Positions 38,501-49,320 of a DNA stretch of 64,000 bases are shown piece by piece; the stretch's first letter is position 1; each line of letters begins with the position of its first letter. This DNA comes from Platerodrilus igneus. Lineage: Eukaryota; Arthropoda; Insecta; Coleoptera; Lycidae. Both the position numbers and the translations under genes were made by a program. The DNA lies in the NCBI GenBank assembly GCA_036346225.1, contig JARFIW010001104.1, positions 6,474,001-6,538,000 on the forward strand. Direction: 5' to 3'. Under the pieces are notes generated by a model. The model was not told where the DNA came from. It was given only the letters and a program-made list of their open reading frames with translations, and made no database searches.

Positions 38501-40059
38501 GTGATTTACACACAGATTGATCACTTCAGTACTGGGAATCAAGTGAAACGGATGTGTCTTGTTAAAGTGTCGTTTTCGTGGGTGCCATCGATGTAGTGCT
38601 GGTTATCTATCCAACCTCTTTTACTTCTCCCGTAAATCATTACCTTTTACCACGGCCAGCACCACGTTAAAATTTACAGGAAACCGGACTGTACAGACGA
38701 CGTTGAGTAAAACTCGTCTGTGAAAAAAGTTTAAACGGTAAGTGTTATTACTTTAAAATCGTATGTAGAAATTTACTATTATTTATTATTTATTTATTAT
38801 TTATATGTTATTTATTATAACAGTAAATTTTTATAGTGTGATCTTGTCCTTTTAAGAAAACTTTAAAATTTTGCAGTAAGTAACAGTGAAATGACTAATA
38901 TGAATGTTCCATATCAAACTTCTCCCAAATATAGAAGCGCTTTCTACAAATTTTAGTTAAAGAAATAGAATTCATAAGCGCAGTCAATATCGTAGTCATA
39001 TTCGGGCATTGTAGTTCATTACCAAGAAACACAAACTCTTACTCAATACTTACATAGAATAAGTGACAAAGTTTTAATCATGTCATTCCATACAAAGTAA
39101 ACAGGTTTTTAATGTAACTATTCATACTGCTGGAATAATGAAACAGCCGTGGAAATGTGGTCTTTACACAATGGTACCATGCTTAATTTACGTGGTAGGA
39201 AAGACTAAACAACGACATACCCAACTTTCGACCTCTATCCTGAACCTAGGAATAAGTGGGAGGTAAAGACAAAAGCTAGGCATGGGACGGAGAACAATGA
39301 AATTAATTATTTGCGAGCCATACACAAGAACACACGTGCAGGTGGCCGTTGAAAAGGTAGTAAAGTAAACACCGTTAATTATGAAATAGCAATCGGGTAT
39401 TAACGTGGTGAGATTCGGCGAATTTTTGACAGAACCGCAATATCAATAGATTGGAACGATTTAATTTCAGAAAATTGAAAGCAAGCACTTGATTGCAAAT
39501 AAATTTATTCTTGGCTCAAATGGAATTTCTTATTTACTTGAAGACGCAACCTGTAAATTATAACTCATTAAAAATTGATTTTTTTGGAATGTGGCATTTA
39601 TGTATGAAGTTCGTTTCAAAAAATATTGATAAACTTATACAGCGCCTAATGTTAGCTAAAGTATAATATTAAATCATTAGATGAATAAAATCTGTACATT
39701 GAAAGTTTTAATTGAAAATTTGAAACATGTTGTAAGTTATTACAAATGAATAATCAAAGTTGCGGTTAATCGAATATAAACTGATTATGAAATTTTATAC
39801 ATCTGTGGGCGTATTTGTTTACAGGAATGTCGTTATGTCAATGATGTTTACATTGAACTAATTAACATTAAAATTTTGCATGTATGCCTGTATTACACGA
39901 ATAACGGAATAAAATTGTAATATAATAGGTTTAGGTGACGTAGTGAGCGGAAACTTATGCTTTCTTTCTGCGCACATAAAAAGAACATCATCTCACTAGG
40001 AGGTCAACATACTTAAAATCATCAGAGATATTCGTCGTTTAATATCGCTTCATTAGACT
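38501..40059. other. No gene recognised
   Basis: Bases 38570-38730 are less AT-rich and end in a good donor-like AAACG|GTAAGTG, so an untranslated exon is conceivable, but nothing else supports it. Confidence 0.35.
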
Positions 40060-40116
40060 AGACTAAGCTACACGAGTTAGCGCCCATGAATTTAACAGTA
40101 TTGAAAACCTTTCAAG

Positions 40117-40209
40117 GTAAGTATTATTAGTGACATAACTCGAAATAGCACCTAGCAAACTGTAATATTTTGAATCTTTTTGTTCTATTTTCTTTTTTTG
40201 TTTCTATAG
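40117..40209 (+). other. Candidate 93-nt intron
   Basis: A strong donor, TTTCAAG|GTAAGTATT, and a strong acceptor, TTTTTTTGTTTCTATAG|GG, at a typical insect intron distance. Joining them extends a short frame that starts at 40086 to only about 24 codons, so if real it belongs to a non-coding or untranslated exon. Confidence 0.3.
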
Positions 40210-41170
40210 GGACCCAACCCCGCACCACTGTAGTTAACCTTATTTTGTTATAGGATTCCAGCTCCTTTTGGGCAAATCCAAATTTAAGAATTTAGCGCTT
40301 CATTCACAGGTTACAATGTTACTCAAATTGCATATTTTCAAGGCAAAGTAGTAGGATCTTCCCTTCCAATCCACCTGTTGCTAAATCGAGTGTTCGGTGC
40401 TACTCGCACACGCAAGCTGAATTGAAGTTCTCAAGTACAATATATTAATGAAGCATCATTGTTTTATAAAAATATAATGAAAATTGAAAGTTTTTCAATA
40501 CAAGAGCTAATCTAAAGTTAATTAATTAAAAATAGAAGATGCATTTTTGCAAACTGATAAACTGATCGAGATATAAAATAGAAATGCAAAGTTTTTAATA
40601 CAGTTAATTACGTTGGAAATGAGATTTTAATAAGCGCAATATGACCATAAAAATTGCAAGTATAAATGTGAAATTTTTTGGCTTGTAAGTGATAAAAGTA
40701 TTCAAATATTTGTCAGCTAAAATATCTGAATTATATATATTTTTGTAAGCAGATAATTACCGGAAAATTTGGAGAAATCTTTAATAAATTATCTGTCAAG
40801 AGTTATTGGCCAATTATCTTTACACGCGTGGTAATAAAAAATAGGTAAATTATCCAACTAGAAATTAAAGAGGATTTTGTAAATTTTAGCAAGGATTAGG
40901 TAAGAATTATTATTATAATTAACTTGTAGGAATTATTCTCTGTATGAATTTAAGCTGTAAACTGGTCTATATTCCTTTGTATGAAAGAAAAATGTTTTTG
41001 AATGTATAGAAGTTTTTGTTTGAGATTACTATTTCATTTCATTTTGTAAATTCCGTCGGACTAACCAAGCAAAACAAAAGAAAAGGAACGTGAGATAGTA
41101 ATTCCATAATTTCCTATTGCATTCCTGTTAACCAAAATTTAATCTTCCATAACTCAGAAATGTCACAGCA
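40210..41170. other. No gene recognised
   Basis: AT-rich sequence without notable frames. Confidence 0.5.
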
Positions 41171-41190
41171 ATATATATATATATATATAT

Positions 41191-41440
41191 AGTGAATAAG
41201 ATGAAGTAAAAACTTAGAATTTTATGCAAAGCCCAATTGATCATTTCAAATCGAGCTAGTAATTGAAGGATGGAAAATATAAGGTCTTGGACAAGACTTG
41301 AAATGATTTGAAATGATCATTTGGGCTTTGCATAAAAGTCTAAGTTATTATGTCATCTTATTCACTATAATACGATAGTATTTATCAACTTACCTTGTGT
41401 AATCAACTATCTAAAATATTTATATATTTAATACTTGGCC
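41191..41440. repeat. SINE family S2 fragments, inverted then direct
   Basis: 41191-41302 is the complement of 41661-41773, and 41310-41440 is a direct copy of about 41715-41835. The first fragment includes the CGATTTGAAATG core and ends at the B-box region. This suggests SINE pieces that have been rearranged or have inserted into each other, flanked on the left by (TA)n at 41171-41190. Confidence 0.7.
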
Positions 41441-41600
41441 TATAGCCATAATTTTGAGCGTAGCTTCCTGTCTATAACTGACATAAGTCAAAAACTTGAC
41501 AATGTCAGATATGATTGACAAAAATGCCAAACGTAATTGAAAGTTAGGTTGATATATCGTCGTGTACACGATTTAAATTTGTAAATTTCCCAATTGTCGT

Positions 41601-41820
41601 GATCGATCTCGGTGGCGTAATTGGTAAACGCATGGTTCCGGCAAAACCAACGCACATGTTCAAGTCCTGTCCAAGACCTTATATTTTCCATCTTTCAATT
41701 ACTAGCTCGATTTGAAATGATCATTTGGGCTCTGCATAAAATTCTAAGTTATTATTTCATCATATTCACTATAATATGATAGTATTTATCAACTTACCTT
41801 GTGTAATTAACTACCTAAAA

Positions 41821-41859
<39 letters not shown>
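41601..41859 (+). mobile_element. tRNA-derived SINE (family S2) with (TA)n tail
   Basis: A tRNA-like head with A box GGTGGCGTAATTGGTAAACG (41611) and B box TGTTCAAGTCC (41657), then a body with AATTACTAGCTCGATTTGAA (41698), ATCATTTGGGC and a 3' AT-rich segment ending in (TA)n at 41826-41858. The core AATTACTAG(C/T)TCGATTTG also occurs in the palindrome unit at 30.3 kb, whose head comes from a different tRNA. Confidence 0.75.
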
Positions 41860-41860
<1 letters not shown>

Positions 41861-43434
41861 GCTATGATAATAGGGTAGTTTAGGGGTAGGTTAAGTCATA
41901 GGGGTCGTAGAATAAATATAAACAACTTCAACTTTAAGAAAAGCAAATAATTCCAGAAATTATAAAAGTAAATCAGTCATTCTACATAACTTTAATTAAG
42001 AGGACACTGTATATAAAATATGCGTAATTAAATGCATGAGAACATAAATATGTCTAAGTGTAGTTTACAAGTAAAGATAAGATTAAAAACGCAATAAATT
42101 GCATAAAAATTAAATCACCGGAAAGCATAGATAAATTGGCATTGCAAATATTTAACAATTGCGTCGAAAATATCAACGTACACGTATTCTGAATAATATA
42201 ATCGTTACGTGACTGGAAGAGAACACATTTGTGCAGAAAACCAATTTTCTGTAGAAACAAATAAACACCAGGCGGTTCAACTATACGATAAAATTAACAA
42301 TCATCCAATTATGCGAGTTAATAACAGTCAAAAGTTGGAAATTCTTGAATAATATTACAATATGCGGGATGCGGACGTGACAAACAGAGCACGCACCGAA
42401 GATTTAAACTAAGTAATTTGTAAAAATTCCGAGTTATGCGAGATAAGGCGCAAGTATCAGCCTAGAATGTAAACAAGCCAATGAAAACAATTGGAGGAAG
42501 GGCTTATATATACGATAGTAACGGAACGACATTTTAGTCTATATTCAAACTGAGCAACGACTATGTTCTAAGGGGTTAAAAACTTACGTAACGTAATGAA
42601 GTATAAATCAAAACAAATCAGAGTTAATAAGTGCGAGAATTTGTGCAACGAAAACTAAGCCGATCTACAGATAGACGTAAGTTAAACAACTTAATTAAAT
42701 TCATTTCTAATACTAATGAAACAGGGCTTTAATTTGGACTTTAATTTGGGACATATTTAAATGAGACGACTTTAATTTGGGACATATTTAAATAAGACGA
42801 CTTTAATCTGGCCTGTAATTTGGGACATATTTGATTGAGATGGCTTTAATTTGGGATATTTAAATGAGACGACTTTAATTTGAGACTTCTAACTTTGAAC
42901 ATACTCTAATTTTGGAAATAATTGAAAAATGAACGTATTTTAATTTGAACATATTCCGATTTGATACGATTTTAATTGGAAGCGATTTATGGGAGGCGAT
43001 TATTATATGGGGCCGGCTCATCAATAAGCAAAGCAAACACAGAAAGGGGATGCAGATCATAGACTAGGATGGAACTACAAAGCCCATTCCAGGTTAACAC
43101 TCTTAATACACTTTATTATTGAAAACTGTTTTGATTTAATATTTGCCATACATTGTATATTTGTAAGTCATCAAAAAATTCACTTAAAAATTTAAAAAAC
43201 GGAATAGGTATCTTGGAACGTTCGAAAGTACCCTGAATATAATTGAAAGATATTTTTGCTGGCTTTCAGAAAAAGCATAAATCTGGTATATGTAAATATT
43301 TTGTACAAAAAGCAATTTTGAGTGTTGTAAATATTATCAATTATTATATTGTGTATTCTAGAATTGCTTTATTTGATTCAATAAGATTTATTCAGTAAGC
43401 TAGTCGGGGTAAAAATCCTAATTTAACATTTCAT
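41860..43434 (+). mobile_element. LTR-like sequence B (plus orientation)
   Basis: 1.57 kb, the close relative of copy A with the same landmarks: TGCTATGATAATAGGGTAGT start, TATATATA promoter at 42505 with a CATTTTAGTC initiator-like site about 27 nt on, a TTTAATTTGGGACATATTTA array at 42725-42960, and AAGCTAGTCGGGGTAAAAAT before the end. ACATTGGGGCTTAAG at 43436 may be a worn primer-binding site. It begins directly at the TA tail of the S2 SINE. No internal coding region follows. Confidence 0.65.
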
Positions 43435-43450
43435 AACATTGGGGCTTAAG

Positions 43451-45890
43451 AACAATAAAAAAAAGGTACTCTCAATCGTGGGGCGAATTTCATAGTAAAA
43501 ATATGACACCCACCGTAAGGGCTCGATAATCCTAAAATCGAGAATTTTACAGCAATATATATTATCTTTAGATTTCGACCGATAATTAAATTACAAATAG
43601 GATTTGTTAACAGGTATAGCGGTCACAGAATAAAAAACACTCTTTGTTCATAATCAAGCTTTTGAAATATGTTTATTTCTTTATCAGGATCCTAACAGAC
43701 GTATAAAAACAACTACAAATAGTATGACTACATTATCATACCTACATAAATGGAGTAATTGTGTGTATTTATTAAGTTTACACATTCAAATAAACGAAAA
43801 GTTAAAAACTAAAAAGTACACTATATTTAAAATAGTTTAACTGTCCGTCCGAACGGTCATGGTCAAAAGTCTACCCCTCAACAACTGCTTAATATCGAAA
43901 CCAATTCACTCGGTAAGTATCAATATAAAAACAATATCACACAAAACCTACACTAATATCCTTATTCTAATAGATAACGGTATTAAATAAGTAAAATGAT
44001 TTACTAATTTTAATATTTATATAATGCAAGAAAAAATCCACATATCATAAACGAGTAAGGCTATTTAATACCCGTTGTTTGTGATAACATTCGCTCACGT
44101 AGGCTGTGAAGACTTATTGGTAACTTCAGTGTACGCACACCTCATCATAACTTAATTTGCGAATAGACGGTAGCCAGATGAAATGTGTTGTTACGACAAA
44201 GTGAGGTTTCTTTGTTAATGCCAAGTAAGCGCTGGTTCAAAAAACCTAAGAATATGGGTTAGAATCTGAAGACATTGACTTACGATACGGAGAATGTGGA
44301 GTGCAATGCGGGCTGAAAATATTTAAACACCCTGAAAAGTTGGTTCTGGTCGATCGGGAAACTTGGACCGCACCTACCTGTGCTAGTGCAGGGCATCCAA
44401 ATGTAGTGTTAAAACCTTGAATAGGAACACTTACATGAATCTTATAAAAAGATATTGTTAAATAAATTCATTATATTTTTGAGAAAATATTGTATATGAC
44501 ATAAAAAAGTATTATAAGAATTTGAAAATTACGGTACCCTTTTGAGTGATAAATTAATGTAAGTATTATTCTTTAATTCTGTTTTGATTTTTAATAATAA
44601 TTTTTATAGCAATTAATATTTATAATTATCATTTTCCATTATTTACGTGTTCCAAAATATATAAATATTAGTATTGAAGAAAATTCAATATGCATTGCCT
44701 TTGTAATATTTTTCTTTAAATTACGTTCATTCAGTTTAAAAACATAGCTGTGAAACCTAGTTGAGAGGAAGCACCAGCAAAGGCGGAAACACAATGGTTT
44801 GGGCGTACGACTGCACTGGAACAGTCACCTGTAATTATAAAAATATGGGGCTGTAGAAGAAGGTACCAGAAATCTTCCAAGGAACCGAAACACACTGTAA
44901 ACTGGTAGTGTAAATAAAACTTCATTAAGAAGTTTTTATTGGACCGAATGCAGGTGATTATAGTTAATTATACAGTAGGTCAAGAACAATATGCTAATTC
45001 CGTCAAATGTATATACACTGACAGAAGTACAAAGGATACAATAGTTTTGTTCTCCAAGTTTACTATATTTAAACCATTAGAAAAATTCATTTAAACTAAT
45101 AAACCGCAAATCTATTTCATCAAACACCAAAATCACACTTTTTTAATAGAATGCGAACGGTTGCTGTTACACTTGAGCTCTATACAATAATTTGTAGGCA
45201 AAAATGTAGAAAATTTAAAAAACTCGACGTATCATGGACAAAGTTTCCAAGAGTGGTCTTACATTCAACATGAAATACTAAACTTGAATAGAATTGCGTG
45301 AAAATTAGGGGTTTATATATTACGTTACAAAGTATAGGTTAACCTCGTCGTAATTTCCTCATAAACGACGAGCCGTGATCAATCGATAGAACAACACTTG
45401 TAGGTATCGGTAAATTAGTAAAGGTAGAACGTGTGTCTTAAAAAGCAGTTGTCTAAGCATTTTATTAAAATTCAAACGACGTGAGCAATTAACGCAAGAG
45501 AGCAACACAATATGATACATTTTATTGTCTGTTGGTTAGTCAGGACAATTAATTTGCCCGCTAAGCCCAAAACACGCTACACTGTTCTATCGACATCGAG
45601 ATAAGAACCATTATATTTAACGAATGTGTCTTTATTGTAAAAAAACACGTACGCCATGAGTGAATGAATATAGAAAAAGTTTGTTTGTTGTAATAACAGA
45701 CTACAGATTAAAGTGATCAGCATGCTTATAGCAACTTTGTAACAAAAACTTTTGTTATATTAAAATCTTTAAAGAAAATCATTTCTAGCCATTGTTATTA
45801 TACAGCATACGAAATTGACATTTAGCGTAAAATCGTTAAATAGTTTAATTTACTATAAGGAAGAACACCTCTTTCCTTTTTTACATTATC
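43451..45890. other. No gene recognised
   Basis: AT-rich. A few less AT-rich patches (44330-44420, 44750-44830) carry no motif. The minus-strand frame 44731-44925 is not convincing. Confidence 0.5.
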
Positions 45891-45892
45891 TT

Positions 45893-46262
45893 CACCTATA
45901 TAAAGCATTTAATAGTGACTCCTACGCTTTTGATATCTGCAAATATCCTGAACGTAACTTGTGTTGCATAAGCTACAGGTATTCTTAAGCCCACTTGTGC
46001 AATTGCTGGACAGACACAACGCCTGCGCGTAAGGTGACGCTACAGGTAGGGTGTTGGCTGGTTGACAGCAAGGCGAGCGAGAGCGCGGCGATCTTGCAAG
46101 CAACAACGAGCAGGTACGGTTCGTTTTTAAGATGCGGAGTTTTCCAAGCTCCAAGTGGGGCATTAGGATTGCCCTACTATCGAAGAGGGTGTAAAGGTTG
46201 TCGTGAGGGGGGGCTTTGCAAAAGAGCTCTTGTAAAGCCGCCCCGGACAATGAAGAAGAGAA
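45893..46262 (+). other. Less AT-rich island behind a TATA box
   Basis: CCTATATAAAGC at 45895 is a consensus TATA box. About 100 bp downstream the base composition rises sharply in GC (45990-46260), with frames on both strands (plus 45995-46267, 90 codons; minus 45909-46250, 113 codons). Neither protein is recognisable. GGGGCTTTGCAAAAGAGC and its near-complement form a hairpin at 46208-46243. It could be a promoter with a first exon, or a transposon fragment. Confidence 0.35.
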
Positions 46263-46529
46263 TGTAACAACACGTGCTGGTGTGAAGTCCGTTAATGGTG
46301 AAATTGTGTAATAAAACTACCTTATATAAAACTAATAGATGCTTTAATTTCCTTAGCACATCTAAGTAGACACATCTAAGTATGCTCATCTAAAGAATAA
46401 AAATTTTAAGAAAGCACGTTTGAGAATGGTAGAATTGAGAATTCAAGTGGTTTGTATGTCGAACAGAATTCTATGTAATGTTATTGGAACGTAATTATAT
46501 ATTGTGGAATCACTCGTTTTGAAGCTGTC

Positions 46530-47979
46530 TGTAGGGCTGTTCATGTAAGAATGCTGTATCTAGCAAATGCCAACTTCGTACCTTTTTTAAAACTTCAATA
46601 AGATGGAGTATAATGTTGTTTTGGTTGGTCTAGACTCTAGAGTGTTTTGCAGCATCACCATCAAGCAGTTAAAACAAAACCATCCAGGTACTTATAAAAC
46701 TATTTATTGAGTGAATTAATTTTATGTATTAATTACGGTCAAAGCTTTGATTTAACGTTTTCCAAATGATAAGAAACTTTTGTTAAACGAATGTTAATGT
46801 TAAATTTTTTTTTTGCAAGATATGTTTATGCTTAAATCCCAAATAAAAATCAGTTAGAGAATTATATCCTAGTAACCTAATAGGTCAAATACCTTTTTGT
46901 TCAGAACTAAATTTTTTTGACATAAGAGAAATTTTTGAACTTTTAGAATAATTAATTTAAAGTTGTTATTCAAAGCACATAAGGAATGCACATGTTAATT
47001 GAGAAAAATAAGTTTAAAGTTCACTTTTAATTGAAAGATGTTTAACTACAATATGCCATATGATGAGTAGAATATCAATGCTGCTTCTAACATATGACGA
47101 ACTAACTTTCTTTAATTTCATATAATGTTTGAGACATATGAACTTTTTGTATAATAAATTCGTTAGAGAAATTTTGTAAGCCAGAACAGATTTATTTTAT
47201 GGATGTTTAAGAACCCGACTGTACTAAAGAATTTAATAATGTTAAGATCTCTCTATGTAGAGGAAAAAATTCAGAGAGTTTTGAAACTTATTTTATTTTG
47301 ATTATCAGATTTTTTTATATATAATTTTTGCAACAAAGAGAATTACATTTAGATTATACTTTGGTTTAAAACTTTCGTCTTTTTATTTCACTAATTGAAA
47401 TTAATAATATCCAAATTAGATAAACAAAATTTTGAATGTGGAAACTAGAAATAAGTTGATACAGCATTAGGTAATAGAAACAGAGTAAGTAATTTTCAGT
47501 AGAGTACATTTTTACAGGTAAGGTGTTGTTGAGATTTTGAATTCAGGACAGCCGATCTATGAAGACCGAAATATTTTGTTGTCGTAAGACACAAACAGTG
47601 TCTTATATTTTATTTTTTTGTGTGACATTTTCTTGCAGGTCCGACATCGCAGAAGCTGAAGCAGAGGTCCAAGAGGTTTCCAGAAGTATAGCTTATTTTA
47701 ATTTGTATGCTTTTTGATAGTCATTATATCCTATAGGTTTCTGCGTCTTCCTGTAGGATACTTTAGTTTTATTTATTGTCCATATAGATGCAGTGGCGCT
47801 CATTTCCCTTTTTTTAGTTCCCGTTTGTAGTCGAGCCCACCCTATATCCACGCCCAATCTCATTGCTCACCCTTGGGGTAATTCCCAGACTAAGCCGCGA
47901 ATATAGTAAAGCACGTGGGTCCATCGAGGTTTTGTTCACTAATTGACTCACTCCCCATTAAAGAAAAAAAAAAGACTCA
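46530..47979 (+). repeat. 5' LTR of the gypsy element
   Basis: 1450 bp, TGTAGGGCTG...GACTCA, starting with TG and ending with CA. It nearly matches 53116-54561. Differences include small changes in A/T runs and an AG insertion near 47484. Confidence 0.9.
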
Positions 47980-47980
47980 C

Positions 47981-48003
47981 TGGCGCACAACGTGCGAGGC
48001 TCG
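47981..48003 (+). promoter_or_regulatory. tRNA-Lys-type primer-binding site
   Basis: TGGCGCACAACGTGCGAGGC then TCG, one base after the 5' LTR, complementary to a tRNA-Lys 3' end with a few mismatches. This is the same primer type as in the LTR-like copies C, D and E. Confidence 0.75.
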
Positions 48004-48261
48004 ATTTTGTTGGTGCTCGATTTGTAAAAATAAGTTATTTCAATATCACTTAATGTGTTGGTTTAGTTGGTAAACTCAAAATTAATTTGGTTATAAATTT
48101 TCATAGGATTTATATCGTGTCTGGAACCTCAAGTCTTTTAAGCATTAGTTATTTGAATGTCCCAACAGGTTTGATTCGCATTAAAGAAATATTTTGTCAT
48201 ATCAACATTGAGTTGGTCAAGAAATAAAATACTTTTAGGTTGTCATCATAAATTTTTTAAA

Positions 48262-49320
48262 ATGGCTGAAACATTTCAAATTGGTCATTTACTCAAAGAA
48301 GAGCTGGAATATGAATTAAAAATCCGTGGAATAGAAAGTGCTAGGCCGGTTATGGAAAAGAGAAAAATTTAAGGTAGATTGTTAGCGAAAGAAGTAGGGA
48401 AACCTGATTGTTTAGTAGATCTGTCGGTATACAGGGTAGAATTTGAGAAAGAATGTAGAGAGATAAATGCTACCATCGATTCAATAAAACATTTGGTGTT
48501 AGAATTTGAAGGTGATTCGGGAGATTCTATCTTTAAAAGAGTACTTTCTAGGCTTGCCCATGTATCCAAAAAAGAATTATTAGCAATTGTTTGAGTCATC
48601 CGTCGAATTGTTCGTTGGAAATGCTTTGGTGTGGTTTAGAAGTGTTAGAGATTCCTTAAAAGATTGGGAAGCCCTTGAGAGTCGGTTGAAAGAAGATTTT
48701 TTACCCGCTCATTCAGAGGAAGAGATCTGGGAGACAATAAAAAATCGTCGTCAAAAGAGGGATGAACCAATTGTTCTATTCGTTGCTCATGTAGAAAGTT
48801 TATTTAGTAGACTACCCAATACCCCAGCGGAGTTTACAAAAGTTAGGATACTTAGGAAACATTTATTACCAGAATTCATATAGCAACTTGCTCTTTTTGA
48901 TATTGAGGATATAGCTACGTTAATAAAATTATGCAAAAAATTGGAAGAAGCCATGATGTTGAAACAAAAATCGGTTTTCATTCAGTCGACTAGTTCAGCT
49001 AAATTTCATAATAATGTTAAATCGCCAGTAAGAATAATTACCCTATTTATTTGAAGGATTCTTCTACATCAGAAGCTCGTGTTGATAATCAAAAAACGTG
49101 TGCTCCACAAGTTCAGACTATAAGTAATAATAAAGCTCTTCCAGTACCTACTCATGCTAGTTCTTCAGGTCCAACAAGGATTATTTCAGGGTGTTGGAAT
49201 TGTTTGCGACATGGTCATTCATTTCGGTATTGTAGATTCCCAAAAAGAATTTTTTGCTACGGTTGCGGTCATAAAGGAGTTACACGCGATAAGTGTCCAT
49301 CATGTTCAAAAAACGAGTGA
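48262..49320 (+). pseudogene. Gypsy Gag, broken
   Basis: Gag packages the element RNA into particles. The start ATG at 48262 gives MAETFQIGHLLKEEL. A stop lies at 48370-48372, and the same frame continues as RGRLLAKEVGK to 48592. The frame then shifts: VELFVGNALVWFRSVRD and LESRLKEDFLPAH mark the retrotransposon-gag core (48600-48720), which ends at a stop at 48881. After another shift comes a nucleocapsid with two zinc knuckles: CWNCLRHGHSFRYC, complete CX2CX4HX4C, and CYGCGHKGVTRDKC, in which the expected histidine is valine. The last codons overlap the start of the pol frame. At least one extra stop and two frameshifts make it non-functional. Confidence 0.9.

Noticed and set aside
45909..46267. 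113- and 90-codon frames on opposite strands
   Set aside because: Mutually overlapping, no recognisable domain; kept only as a GC-richer island.
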